64,000 nucleotides of DNA. It comes from DAXETY01 sp051155755 (GTDB lineage: Bacteria; Desulfobacterota; Desulfobacteria; Desulfobacterales; SG8-13). Location: assembly GCA_051155755.1 (NCBI GenBank), contig DAXETY010000056.1, positions 35,816 through 99,815 on the forward strand, read 5' to 3'. The notes under the pieces were generated by a model, which searched no databases, was not told where the DNA came from, and was given only the letters and a program-made list of their open reading frames with translations. Positions 44,076-53,181 of the stretch are shown one piece after another; positions within the stretch are counted from its first letter, which is position 1; each line of letters begins with the position of its first letter. Made by a program: the position numbers and the translations under genes.

Positions 44076-44163
44076 CGGAGATCCTCGGCATTGGGACAGC
44101 CGCTTGTCCGAACCGGGCCCGGCCCGGTGTGCCCCCGTGGGTACATCCCCGGGGCACATGCCA

Positions 44164-44293
44164 GTCAACAACCACCCGCAAAGCGGGTGGTTTGAATTTT
44201 CTTGCTGCGGCACTCGTCGCCGGCAAGAAAAGGCAGCAGTACGGTTGTGCTTCGATGCTGAACTTGCAGTCGCACCCGGTTTGGGCAAGAATC
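44164..44293 (+). repeat. Full-length copy of the multi-hairpin (IS200/IS605-like) intergenic element
   Basis: The left hairpin is CCACCCGC-aaa-GCGGGTGG. A second imperfect stem CTTGC/GCAAG follows, and the right end is TTCGATGCTGAACTTGCAGT through GGGCAAGAATC. It lies between the membrane-protein gene and the amrB-amrA fusion, splitting an otherwise contiguous cluster. Confidence 0.75.
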
Positions 44294-44316
44294 AAACCGC
44301 TGATGCCGCCAAGCCC

Positions 44317-45798
44317 TCATTCGGAGAAATGCTGTACCTGGTAGGTATAGACCTCCAGCGGCATGTGTTGCCAGGCATCCGCAGGCAAACCGGCTTTGCG
44401 GCACAGCTGCGACAAAAACTGCGCCGGCACCGGCAGTTCCTCCCACACCTGGGGCAAAAAGGTGGCGTTGCGACGATCATACCGCACAATCACCCCGTCA
44501 ACGCCGGGGCGCAGCCTGGTGCAAAGATCGCCACCGTTTTGGTAATCCAGCGCTCGGGGAGGGGAGAGAATACTGATGGAAACGCGGACCTGTTCCCATT
44601 CCGCCTCTGACAGCGGTGGAAAACGGGGATCGCGGAAAGCGGCATTGACGGCATTGTCGCGAATGCCCTGGACCAGCGGCTTGTCCGGCTCGATATTGCC
44701 GATGCACCCCCGCAGTCGCCCGGCGCTTTTCAACGTTACGAACGTGCCGCAGCGGCGGGTGAACCGGTCGTCCTGCGCCAGATGCGCGAAGTCGTCCCCG
44801 CTGTCGGCTTTGATGCGTCCCAGCTGTGCGGCAATGGCCCGGCGTGCCAGCGACAGTAGCCGACGGCCGTCTGCGGTCGTCAGCGGAGCAGTTGCGGAAA
44901 GCCCCGGGGAGTCCTCGAAGAAGGCAATACTGGCATAGCCGACGACCCGGTCGCGGCCGCCCCCGCTGTCGCCGCTGTTGCTGTAATGCAGCAGCAAGGG
45001 CTGCCAGCGGTTGCGCCTTGCCAGCTCCAGCAGCACCAGAATGGGGTTTTTGCCGCAGGCACAGTTGCGGCGGTCGCGAATGCCGGCGGCATCCAGGCGG
45101 CAAATCTGGGCCGTGGTGTTGCGGTCTTCTCTGACGGCGTCCGGGTACGAAAGAAAGTGAGACAGGTCGGAGCTGACCACCACCAGCGTGTCGGAGTCGA
45201 TTCGCGGCTGCAGGGCGTTGATGATGGCCGCCGGATCGCAGGGGCCCAGAACGATGGGCACCAGCTCGAAGTCGTCGAGATAGCGCTGCAGAAAGGGCAG
45301 CACGGCCTCCAGGGAATGCTCCGAGCGGTCGGATGCCGCAACGGCGGCAAATAAATCGGACGACTGCCGCAGCAAGGCCGCATCGGCATGCAGCTCGATG
45401 CGTCCCAGCGGGGTTTCATAGGCGTCGACGGCGCTGATTGCAGCGTTACGGAATCCCACCCGATGGTCGGGACCCATCACGACCACCTTGGCAAAGCGAT
45501 GCGGCTGCACTACGCGGGCGGAATGCGCGGCGGTGAGACCGGAAAACCGGAAACCGGCATGCGGCAGAATCAGTGCCCGCAGCCGGGCGCTGTCCGGTAT
45601 CGGTACGTCGGCGGATTCGGCCTGACGGGTCAGCGCATCGATCATCCGGCCGAGCGCCGCCGGGTCGTCTGGGTACCATTGCCCGGCTACCACCGGTTTG
45701 CGCACGGTATCGGCGGCTGCGGCACCCCAGGCGCCGGCAAACATCGCCAGAACCACGCCAATGAACAGGCTTTTGCAGGAAACTCGGGCCGTTTGCAT
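44317..45798 (-). CDS. amrB: AmmeMemoRadiSam system protein B-A fusion (Memo domain plus AMMECR1 domain), exported
   Basis: The 493 aa start with a Sec-type signal peptide (residues about 8-29, ending GAAAAD). Residues 35-300 are a Memo/AmrB domain; all four metal-site residues of human MEMO1 are present: PHAGF, GPDH, LSHFL and CACGKNP. Residues about 310-493 are an AMMECR1/AmrA domain with CGTFVTLKSAGRLRGCIG and YDRRNATFLPQVWEELP. In many genomes these are two separate cytosolic genes. Here they are fused and exported. The start lacks a clear ribosome binding site. Its partner is the Tat-signal amrS 2.3 kb downstream. Confidence 0.93.
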   Translation of the reverse strand: MQTARVSCKSLFIGVVLAMFAGAWGAAAADTVRKPVVAGQWYPDDPAALGRMIDALTRQAESADVPIPDSARLRALILPHAGFRFSGLTAAHSARVVQPHRFAKVVVMGPDHRVGFRNAAISAVDAYETPLGRIELHADAALLRQSSDLFAAVAASDRSEHSLEAVLPFLQRYLDDFELVPIVLGPCDPAAIINALQPRIDSDTLVVVSSDLSHFLSYPDAVREDRNTTAQICRLDAAGIRDRRNCACGKNPILVLLELARRNRWQPLLLHYSNSGDSGGGRDRVVGYASIAFFEDSPGLSATAPLTTADGRRLLSLARRAIAAQLGRIKADSGDDFAHLAQDDRFTRRCGTFVTLKSAGRLRGCIGNIEPDKPLVQGIRDNAVNAAFRDPRFPPLSEAEWEQVRVSISILSPPRALDYQNGGDLCTRLRPGVDGVIVRYDRRNATFLPQVWEELPVPAQFLSQLCRKAGLPADAWQHMPLEVYTYQVQHFSE

Positions 45799-46117
45799 TT
45801 GTGAAAATCGGATGAATCCATATATTTTGGCGGGTATTTCGTCGATTCATGCTACACCGGCGGAGGGGACGGTGTCAATTTGAATCGGTCCGGTTCGGGA
45901 AACCCCCGGCGACAGAGGCGGCTTGTACAGAGTAGACCAAACTTTCACGGTGCGGATTGACCCGCCGGGGCGTTTTGCGATAGTCCGGTATTGCGTCCGG
46001 GATCGCGGCGTTCCTGAAATTGCGTAACCTTTTTGGCCGGGATGACTCGTTCCTGACGTGAATGATTCAAATATTGAATTGAACCCTTTTCAGCGGATGT
46101 AAAGCGGTTGTCAGCCG
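45799..46117. other. Intergenic region between amrB-amrA and the J-domain gene
   Basis: The region is divergently flanked, so it must hold two promoters, but none stands out. A short AT-rich palindrome (ATTCAA-ATATTGAAT, near 46066) is the only structure noticed. No gene or riboswitch is recognised. Confidence 0.4.
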
Positions 46118-46558
46118 ATGCGCTTTCTGATCCCATTTCTGATTTTGCTGTATGTTCTGCTGCCGTATGACCTGATGCCGGATTTTCTGGTGGGACTGGG
46201 CTGGCTGGACGACCTGGCCCTGCTCGGGTTGCTGTTGCGGTATTATTTTATCCAGCGACAGCGCCGACGGGCCGGTGGCACGCAGTCGTCCTCCGGCTCT
46301 ACGCAGCAACAACAGCAAGAGCGCACCCGAACCGAGCGGCCTTCCGGAGCCGAACGCAGCCCGGCGGACCCCTATGAAGTGCTGGGGCTGCAGCCGGGAG
46401 CGTCCATGGAGGAAGTCAAAAAAGCCTACCGGCAGCTGGCCGGCAAATACCACCCGGACAAGGTATCCCACCTGGGTGACGAATTTCAGAAACTGGCCGA
46501 GGAACGCTTCAAGCAGATCCAGCAGGCCTACCAGCACATCGCGGGGTCACGGAGATGA
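46118..46558 (+). CDS. Membrane-anchored J-domain protein
   Basis: The 146 aa have two short N-terminal hydrophobic segments (FLILLYVLLPYDLMPDFL and GWLDDLALLGLLL), a YkvA/DUF1232-like pattern, then a Gln/Arg-rich linker and a C-terminal J domain (about residues 82-142) with YEVLGLQPGA, KKAYRQLAGKYHPDKV and the essential HPD tripeptide. It would recruit DnaK to the inner membrane. It overlaps the Mut7-C gene by 4 bp (ATGA). Confidence 0.88.
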   Translation: MRFLIPFLILLYVLLPYDLMPDFLVGLGWLDDLALLGLLLRYYFIQRQRRRAGGTQSSSGSTQQQQQERTRTERPSGAERSPADPYEVLGLQPGASMEEVKKAYRQLAGKYHPDKVSHLGDEFQKLAEERFKQIQQAYQHIAGSRR

Positions 46559-47025
46559 AAGCGGCCGGCGGGCAGCTGCGGTTCACCGCCGAGAGCACTC
46601 TGGGCAAGCTGGCCAAGTGGCTGCGCATTCTCGGTTTCGACACGCGGTATGAGCAACGGGCGCCGGCGGCCGCCGGCGTCGCTGCGGATCGCATCGTTTT
46701 GACGCGAACCCGCCGTCGCTATGAACGGCTGCCGTCCGGCGGGTGTATTTTGATTCATTCCGATCTTCCCGAGGATCAACTCCGGCAAGTCATTGCCGAA
46801 GCCGGCCTGACCCGGGAAATGCTGGCCCCTTTTTCACGCTGCATCCGCTGCAATGAACCCATTGTAACGGCGGTGCGCAGCGAGGTGCGCGATCAGGTGC
46901 CGGATTACGTCTGGGAAACCCATGCGGACTTTCGGCAGTGTCCGTGCTGCGGACGGATTTACTGGCCCGGAACGCACACCACGCGTAGCCTGAACAAAAT
47001 CCGGCGCCTCTTTGACAATGGCTGA
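46555..47025 (+). CDS. Mut7-C RNase-domain protein
   Basis: The 156 aa match the Mut7-C (PF01927) domain: N-terminal ESTLGKLAKWLRILGFDT, a PIN-like core with an early acidic residue, and a C-terminal C4 zinc knuckle (CIRC ... CPCCGRIYWPGTH). Proteins of this type are predicted nucleases. Start and stop overlap both neighbours, so it is translated as part of the J-domain operon. Confidence 0.9.
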   Translation: MKAAGGQLRFTAESTLGKLAKWLRILGFDTRYEQRAPAAAGVAADRIVLTRTRRRYERLPSGGCILIHSDLPEDQLRQVIAEAGLTREMLAPFSRCIRCNEPIVTAVRSEVRDQVPDYVWETHADFRQCPCCGRIYWPGTHTTRSLNKIRRLFDNG

Positions 47026-47821
47026 AGAGACGAATATGATCTCCAATCGCAAGGCGGTTGCCCTCGAGGGACGCCTGAAACACTGCCGCAACGTGGTTAC
47101 GCTGGGCGTCAAAAGCAATTTTTGCGATTACAGCCAGGCACAGATCGATATGATCCGCCGGGCGGAAAAAATCTATTATCCTTCGTCGTTTTACGCCGAC
47201 CTGTTCGATGCGGCCGGCAAACGAACGTTTCCCAGCTATCACACGTACAAATGCGTGCAGGACAAAATCAAACAAACCGCCCTGTTTCAGATGCTCGGCA
47301 TCCCGCACCCGCAGACGCGCACGTTCTATGGGCCCCGGCAGAAGGCTTCGATACCGCGGCATTTCGATTATCCGTTCATCGCCAAGGTGCCCCGGGGGTC
47401 GGCCATGGGACGCGGGGTGTATTTGATTCGCGATGCGGCCGACCTGCAGGCCTACCTGGATACGGTGCATCCGGCCTATATCCAGCGCTATTTGCCCATC
47501 GACCGCGACATCCGGGTGGTGGTGATCGGGCCGAAGGTCGTTCATGCGTACTGGCGGATTGCTCCGGCAACGGATTTTCGCAGCAACGTGGCGGTCGGCG
47601 CCCGGGTGAGCTGCGACCCCGTGCCGGAAGAAGCCCGGCACCTGGCCCTGAACACGGCCCGTTCCTGCGGCTGGGACGACGTCGGTATCGATATCTGCGT
47701 GCACGATGGACGCTGCTATGTGTTGGAAGCGAACATGAAATACGGCAAAGAAGGCTTTAGAGCCGCCGGGATCGATTACCCCCGGCTGATGGAGACGATG
47801 ATCGAAAATGGTGAGATTTGA
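47018..47821 (+). CDS. ATP-grasp protein (RimK-like)
   Basis: The 267 aa carry an ATP-grasp fold: the FDYPFIAKVPRGSAMGRGVY strand-loop, AYIQRYLPIDRDIRVVVIG, and the metal-binding DVGIDICVHDGRCYVLEANMKYG with the Glu-Ala-Asn triad. This resembles RimK/LysX ligases that join amino acids to carboxylates. The N-terminal pre-ATP-grasp segment is short. The start is uncertain: ATG 47018 overlaps the Mut7-C stop; ATG 47036 is also possible. Its frame overlaps the dGTPase-like gene by 14 bp. Confidence 0.82.
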   Translation: MAEETNMISNRKAVALEGRLKHCRNVVTLGVKSNFCDYSQAQIDMIRRAEKIYYPSSFYADLFDAAGKRTFPSYHTYKCVQDKIKQTALFQMLGIPHPQTRTFYGPRQKASIPRHFDYPFIAKVPRGSAMGRGVYLIRDAADLQAYLDTVHPAYIQRYLPIDRDIRVVVIGPKVVHAYWRIAPATDFRSNVAVGARVSCDPVPEEARHLALNTARSCGWDDVGIDICVHDGRCYVLEANMKYGKEGFRAAGIDYPRLMETMIENGEI

Positions 47822-48989
47822 TCGAAACAGACCCGACCCTGTGCTGACCGGAATTACCCGGACGCTGGACGAACTGGAAAAACAGAACCTGTCGCCGGAG
47901 GCAACCCCCAATTCCGAAGGAATTCGTCAGCGGCGGGAAGAGTACCTGGAGATCGGATACCGCCAGGCATTTTCGGTGGATACCGATCGCATTCTGCACT
48001 CACTGGCCTACACCCGCTACATCGACAAAACCCAGGTGTTTTATCTGATCGAAAACGATCACATTACCCACCGGGTACTGCACGTACAGCTGGTGTCCAA
48101 AATCGCGCGCACGATCGGCCGGTTTCTCAGGCTCAACGAGGACCTGATCGAGGCCATCGCACTGGGGCACGACATCGGCCACATTCCTTTCGGGCACGAC
48201 GGTGAGCGCATTCTCTCGGAACTGTGCCGACAGCACGGCATCGGGCATTTCCAGCACAACGTGCAAAGCGTGCGGTTTCTCGATCGGGTGGAGCGCAAGG
48301 GCCGCGGCTGGAATCTGTGCCTGCAGACCCTGGACGGCATTCTCTGTCACGACGGCGAAATCCACAACGAGCAGCTTGCGCCCCGCAAAAACAAGACCTT
48401 TGCCGATTTGCAGCAGGACATGCAGCGCAAGAACAGCGATCCGGACGCCGAACTGGTGCCCATGACCATGGAAGGCTGCGTGGTTCGCATGACCGATACA
48501 ATCAGTTACATCGGCCGCGACATCGAAGACGCCATCCGGCTGGGCGTCATCCGACGGGAGGATCTGCCCGAATCCAGCGCCCGCCGTCTCGGCAAAACCA
48601 ACGGCACCATCGTTTACAACCTCGTATCGGACGTGATCAAAAACAGCCACGGCAAACCCTACATCGCCTTCAGCCCCGACATCTCCGAGGCCCTCAAGGA
48701 GCTCAAGGCCTTCAACCTCGAACGCATTTACATGAACCCGACCATCAAGCAGCATCTGAAAACGATTCGGCAGCTGTTTGAAATCACGTTCGAAAAATTT
48801 CTCAGCGACCTGCAGCGCGGCAACAGCGACTCGGTGGTGTTCCGACAATACCTTGCGGACATGTCGCCGGACTACTTGGAAAGCCACAGAAACGAGGAAA
48901 TCGTCCGGGATTTTATCGCCGGAATGACCGATCAGTACTTTCTGCGGCAGTGCCCGCCCGAGATGCGGCCGCAGCCGGTGGTGCGGTAG
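47808..48989 (+). CDS. dGTPase-like HD-domain triphosphohydrolase
   Basis: The 393 aa belong to the Dgt family of deoxynucleotide triphosphohydrolases. The HD metal motif is ALGHDIGHIPFGHDGE, with a preceding H (HRVLHVQLV) and a following Asp in RMTDTISYIGRDIEDA. Family activity is dNTP to deoxynucleoside plus triphosphate, which tunes nucleotide pools. It ends the overlapping operon of J-domain, Mut7-C and ATP-grasp genes. It is followed by a heptamer array. Confidence 0.9.
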   Translation: MVRFDRNRPDPVLTGITRTLDELEKQNLSPEATPNSEGIRQRREEYLEIGYRQAFSVDTDRILHSLAYTRYIDKTQVFYLIENDHITHRVLHVQLVSKIARTIGRFLRLNEDLIEAIALGHDIGHIPFGHDGERILSELCRQHGIGHFQHNVQSVRFLDRVERKGRGWNLCLQTLDGILCHDGEIHNEQLAPRKNKTFADLQQDMQRKNSDPDAELVPMTMEGCVVRMTDTISYIGRDIEDAIRLGVIRREDLPESSARRLGKTNGTIVYNLVSDVIKNSHGKPYIAFSPDISEALKELKAFNLERIYMNPTIKQHLKTIRQLFEITFEKFLSDLQRGNSDSVVFRQYLADMSPDYLESHRNEEIVRDFIAGMTDQYFLRQCPPEMRPQPVVR

Positions 48990-48991
48990 GC

Positions 48992-49047
48992 GGGTTGCGG
49001 GTTAGGGGTTGCGCGTTACGGGTTACGAGTTGCGGGTTGCAAGTTGG
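48992..49047 (+). repeat. Array of eight in-phase heptamers (GNGTTNC type)
   Basis: Eight consecutive 7-bp units without gaps: GGGTTGC, GGGTTAG, GGGTTGC, GCGTTAC, GGGTTAC, GAGTTGC, GGGTTGC, AAGTTGG. It begins 3 bp after the dGTPase-like stop. A four-unit array of the same type lies at 18779-18806 in the opposite orientation. Confidence 0.85.
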
Positions 49048-49115
49048 AACCCGGTTTCTGGAACGTCCCGGAGGCCAACCGGTGGTAACAAAGCGACAGA
49101 TGTGAGGACAGCAGA

Positions 49116-49871
49116 TTGGCCACAGATCTCAAATCGCCCCGGGAGCGTTTCTACCGCTGCTGGCTGCAGGTCGGAGACCGCGCCGCGTTCCGGGTGACGG
49201 TCAAGGAGACCGATCTTCACATTCAGGCCGACAAACCCCTGGCGAAAATCGCCCGCGAGTCCGTATTGCAACAGCGGTCTTACATCGAATCCTACGGCGA
49301 ACGCCATCCCGAGTTTCTGACTACCCTGCGTCCCTGGCGGTACCGCGGGCCGAACGCCCCCATCGTGCGCGCGATGATCGCAGCCTCCATCACCGCCGGG
49401 GTCGGACCGATGGCCGCTGTGGCCGGAGCCGTCGCCGAGCACGTCGGCCGCGAGCTTTGCCGGCACAGCCGGGAAGTGGTGGTCGAAAACGGCGGCGACA
49501 TCTTTGTCTGCACTCGCAAGCCGCTGACCATGGGCGTTTTTGCCGGACATTCGCCGCTGAGCATGCAGGTAGGCATTCGCATCGGCGGCGATCTCAAGCC
49601 TGTCGGGGTCTGTACTTCTTCGGGAACGGTGGGCCATTCGCTCAGCCGCGGAAGTGCCGATGCGGTTTGCGTTGTGGCCGCCGACTGCAGCCGGGCCGAT
49701 GCGGTCGCCACCGCGGTGGGCAACCGGGTGCGGCGCCCGGCGGATCTGCAGCCGGCGCTGGATTTCGCCCGTTCCATCGACGGCATCGACGGCCTGCTGG
49801 TGATTCTGGGCAAACGGATCGGTTGCTGGGGCGGCATCGAACTGGTGGCACTGGACGCCGATCGGCCGTGA
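49116..49871 (+). CDS. UPF0280 family protein (ApbE-like fold)
   Basis: The 251 aa match UPF0280: VTVKETDLHIQADKPL near the start, ITAGVGPMAAVAGAVAE, VVENGGDIF, and SSGTVGHSLSRGSADA, related to the ApbE flavin transferase fold. The activity is unknown. The start is TTG 49116, 12-13 bp after GAGGA; no ATG or GTG lies in a better place. Confidence 0.88.
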   Translation: MATDLKSPRERFYRCWLQVGDRAAFRVTVKETDLHIQADKPLAKIARESVLQQRSYIESYGERHPEFLTTLRPWRYRGPNAPIVRAMIAASITAGVGPMAAVAGAVAEHVGRELCRHSREVVVENGGDIFVCTRKPLTMGVFAGHSPLSMQVGIRIGGDLKPVGVCTSSGTVGHSLSRGSADAVCVVAADCSRADAVATAVGNRVRRPADLQPALDFARSIDGIDGLLVILGKRIGCWGGIELVALDADRP

Positions 49872-49885
49872 TCCTGAAAAAAGGG

Positions 49886-49914
49886 TTGAGTTTTAACGGC
49901 AAAAATCGTAATGT
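49886..49914 (+). promoter_or_regulatory. Putative sigma-70 promoter upstream of the lapA-mutS operon
   Basis: TTGAGT (49886-49891), a 17-bp spacer and TAATGT (49909-49914). It lies 170 bp before the lapA-like start. Confidence 0.5.
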
Positions 49915-50085
49915 TTTCGTTTAACTAGCCTTGAATAAAGGTGTAATGCGTCAAATTTCATAGAAGTTTTCATTTTTCGGCGTTCGAATACCAACGGCCA
50001 ACACTTTGCTTTGACATACAACGGTTCCCGACGATTCGGATAATCCGCTTACCACCAAATTCCTCACAGGATGGAGAGGCGCGCC

Positions 50086-50499
50086 ATGAAAAAAGTGAAA
50101 CTGGCCATCTGGATCTTGATCGCTGTGTTCGTCGCCATTGTGGTCTATCAGAACCGGGTGTTCTTCGTCGATACGAACCAGAGTCTCGGTATCGATCTGA
50201 TTGTTGCAAAATACCAGACACCGGAGCTCCGAATCGTTACCATCTGTTTTGCCTTTTTGGTGGCCGGCCTGCTGCTCGGCCTCTATTTTCTGTTGCTCTA
50301 CGCCTTGAAGCACAAAAAGAAAGTCAAAGCGCTGCAGACCGAAAGCCAGGAACGGCTGAATCGAATCACTGAACTGGAAAACGAGCTGAAAAGCCTGAAG
50401 GGCCCGGAAACCCTGCCGGAGCCGCAAGCCGAACCGGACGCCAAAACGGTCGTCATGGATACGGATGAACAGAATCCGGCCGAAGAGACCAAGGAATGA
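50086..50499 (+). CDS. LapA-domain membrane protein
   Basis: The 137 aa have two membrane helices (about 5-22 and 43-67) joined by a periplasmic loop, followed by a cytoplasmic coiled coil (QTESQERLNRITELENELK) and an acidic tail. This is the layout of the lipopolysaccharide assembly protein A domain family (LapA/YciS), which in E. coli works with LapB in LPS control. No lapB is adjacent. The ATG at 50086 follows GGAGAGG. mutS starts 52 bp downstream. Confidence 0.83.
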   Translation: MKKVKLAIWILIAVFVAIVVYQNRVFFVDTNQSLGIDLIVAKYQTPELRIVTICFAFLVAGLLLGLYFLLLYALKHKKKVKALQTESQERLNRITELENELKSLKGPETLPEPQAEPDAKTVVMDTDEQNPAEETKE

Positions 50500-50550
50500 G
50501 CCGGCAGGTTGCCCATCCGGCCCATCAGGCTCAGGTGAATACCGTTGTCC

Positions 50551-53181
50551 ATGAGCCCGCCTAAAACCACCCCCATGATGCAGCAGTACCTGTCCATTAA
50601 AGGACAGTATCCGGATGCCATTCTGTTTTACCGGATGGGGGACTTCTACGAGATGTTCTTCGAAGATGCCGAGATCGCATCCGGTATCCTTGAAATCGCG
50701 CTGACCTCCCGCAACAAGAACGAGGAAACCCCGATTCCCATGTGCGGCGTGCCATACAAGGCCGCCCAGGGTTATATCGCCCGTTTGCTGGCTTCCGGAC
50801 GCAAAGTGGCCGTCTGTGACCAGGTGGAGGATCCCGCCGCCGCCAAAGGCCTGGTCAAGCGCGAAGTCGTGCGGGTTATCACGCCCGGAATGATCGTCGA
50901 AAACGAATTTCTGGATGAAAAAAGCAATAATTTCCTGCTTTCTCTGGCCTGCCACGGCAATCTTCTCGGCCTGGCCTGCCTGGATTTGTCAACCGGCACG
51001 TTCCGATTGACGGAAAACACGGCTGCCGCAAAAATCGCCGAAGAATGCCGGCGGATTGCGCCCAGTGAGGTGCTCGTTCCCGAATCCGCTCGCGAAAATG
51101 CCGCCTTCGAGGCGGTTTGGCCGGCACTGGAAGAGCGGGCGGTCAACCTTCTGGAAGACCGGCGCTATGACCTGCGCCGTTGCCGTCAGTTGCTCACCCG
51201 GCAGTTCGAAACGGTCTCCCTGGAGGGGTTCGGCTGTGAGGACCGGCCGGCGGGCATACTGGCCGCCGGGGCCGCGCTGGAATATGTGCACGAAACCCAG
51301 AAACAGAAAGTCACGCACATCGCCGGCCTCGAGACCTATTCGCTGGAGCAGTATTTGTGGCTGGATGAGCTGAGCTGCCGCAATCTGGAGCTGACCGCCA
51401 ACATCCGCAACGGTTCGCGCCAGGGCACGCTGCTGGGCGTTCTCGACCGGACCTGCACCGCCATGGGGGGGCGGCTGCTGAAGCAATGGCTGCGCTACCC
51501 GCTGCTGGAGGCCGGGCAGATCGAGGCGCGGCTGGAGGCGGTAGAGGAGGTGCGCCGGCAGACCGCCGAACGCAGACGGTTGCGCGAAACCCTAAAGTCG
51601 GTGTACGATCTGGAGCGGCTCGGGAGCAAGATTTCCATGGGCCACGGCAATGCCCGGGACCTGCTGGCGTTGAAGAATTCACTCGAGATGCTGCCGCTGG
51701 TCCGCGGCGTGGTGCAGAACCTGCAGGCCGGCCTGTTCGCCATGCCGGAGGGCGAGGCGACGCTGCTGGCGCTGGCCGAGCGAATCGATGCCGCCATTCG
51801 CGAGGATGCCCCGCCGGTCGTCAATGAGGGCGGTATGATCAAAATCGGGTTCGACCCTCGACTCGACGAGTTGATCCGCCTCAGTCGCGACGGCAAGGGG
51901 TGGCTGGCCCGGCTGGAAGTCCGCGAACGCGACGCAACCGGCATCAACGCTCTGAAAGTGCGCTACAACAAGGTCTTCGGATACTTCCTGGAGGTTCCCA
52001 AGGCCCGGTCTTCGGAGGTGCCGGCCCACTACGTGCGCAAGCAGACCCTGGTCAACGCCGAGCGCTACATCACCGAAGAGCTCAAAGAATTCGAAACCCG
52101 GGTGCTCAACGCCGAAAACGAACGCAGCACTCTGGAATACGAAATTTTCAGCCGCCTGCGCGACGAGGTCGTGAAGCACGGTGCCCGGCTCCAGACCATG
52201 GCGCGCTATCTGGCCCGGCTCGACTGCCTGGTCAACCTGGCCGAGGCCGCCGATCGCAACAACTATTTCCGGCCGCAAATCAACGACCAGGGGATTCTGT
52301 CGATTGAAGACGGACGCCATCCGGTGGTGGAAAAAATGATCACCGGCGAACGCTTCGTTCCCAACAGCATCCGCCTGGACAACACCGACAATCAGGTTCT
52401 GGTGATCACCGGTCCGAACATGGCCGGAAAATCCACCGTGCTGCGACAGGTGGCCCTGACCGTTGTGATGGCCCACATGGGCAGTTTCGTGCCGGCCCGC
52501 AAAGCCTCGGTGTGCCTGACCGACCGGATTTTTACCCGGGTGGGTGCCCTGGACAACCTGGCCCAGGGGCAAAGCACCTTCATGGTGGAAATGCAGGAGA
52601 CGGCCAACATTCTCAATCACGCCACCGAAAACAGCCTGGTGATTCTGGACGAAATCGGGCGTGGCACCAGCACCTTCGACGGTATGAGCATTGCCTGGGC
52701 GGTGGCCGAATATCTCCACGATCACAACGACCGGGGCGTCAAGAGCCTGTTTGCCACCCACTACCACGAATTGACGGAACTGGCCCGGACGCGGCCCCGG
52801 GTTAAAAATTTCAACATTGCCGTGAAGGAGTGGAACGACGAGATCATCTTTCTGCGCAAACTGGTGGAAGGCGGGACCAACCGCAGTTACGGGATTCAGG
52901 TGGCCCGGCTGGCCGGGATTCCGCCGACGGTGATTCGACGCGCCAAGCACATCCTGACCGGCATCGAAGACGGCCGGTCCGGCGTGTTTGCTGCCTCGCG
53001 CCGTCCCCGGGGGGCAAGACCCCGCCAGGAAGACAAACAGATGAGTCTTTTCCGCAAGCCGGAAGACGTGGTTGTCGAGCGGCTTCAAACGATCGACGTT
53101 GCCGCGATTACGCCGCTGGAAGCGTTGAATCTGCTCGACGAATTGCTGAAACTATCCCAAGCATCGGCAAAAAGGCCATGA
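50551..53181 (+). CDS. mutS: DNA mismatch repair protein MutS
   Basis: The 876-aa MutS recognises mismatches as a dimer and uses ATP to signal to MutL. The N-terminal mismatch-binding FYRMGDFYEMFFEDA holds the Phe-x-Glu motif, and the core and clamp domains follow. The C-terminal ABC ATPase has TGPNMAGKSTVLRQ (Walker A), LVILDEIGRGTSTFDG (Walker B) and ATHYHELTEL (H-loop). The length is normal. The ATG at 50551 is preferred over TTG 50545. mutL is not in the window. The stop overlaps the amidase start (ATGA). Confidence 0.97.
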   Translation: MSPPKTTPMMQQYLSIKGQYPDAILFYRMGDFYEMFFEDAEIASGILEIALTSRNKNEETPIPMCGVPYKAAQGYIARLLASGRKVAVCDQVEDPAAAKGLVKREVVRVITPGMIVENEFLDEKSNNFLLSLACHGNLLGLACLDLSTGTFRLTENTAAAKIAEECRRIAPSEVLVPESARENAAFEAVWPALEERAVNLLEDRRYDLRRCRQLLTRQFETVSLEGFGCEDRPAGILAAGAALEYVHETQKQKVTHIAGLETYSLEQYLWLDELSCRNLELTANIRNGSRQGTLLGVLDRTCTAMGGRLLKQWLRYPLLEAGQIEARLEAVEEVRRQTAERRRLRETLKSVYDLERLGSKISMGHGNARDLLALKNSLEMLPLVRGVVQNLQAGLFAMPEGEATLLALAERIDAAIREDAPPVVNEGGMIKIGFDPRLDELIRLSRDGKGWLARLEVRERDATGINALKVRYNKVFGYFLEVPKARSSEVPAHYVRKQTLVNAERYITEELKEFETRVLNAENERSTLEYEIFSRLRDEVVKHGARLQTMARYLARLDCLVNLAEAADRNNYFRPQINDQGILSIEDGRHPVVEKMITGERFVPNSIRLDNTDNQVLVITGPNMAGKSTVLRQVALTVVMAHMGSFVPARKASVCLTDRIFTRVGALDNLAQGQSTFMVEMQETANILNHATENSLVILDEIGRGTSTFDGMSIAWAVAEYLHDHNDRGVKSLFATHYHELTELARTRPRVKNFNIAVKEWNDEIIFLRKLVEGGTNRSYGIQVARLAGIPPTVIRRAKHILTGIEDGRSGVFAASRRPRGARPRQEDKQMSLFRKPEDVVVERLQTIDVAAITPLEALNLLDELLKLSQASAKRP

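Noticed and set aside
48992..49047. Heptamer array read as a CRISPR or telomere-like structure
   Set aside because: There are no spacers and the units are too short for CRISPR. The chromosome position next to housekeeping genes argues against a replicon end.
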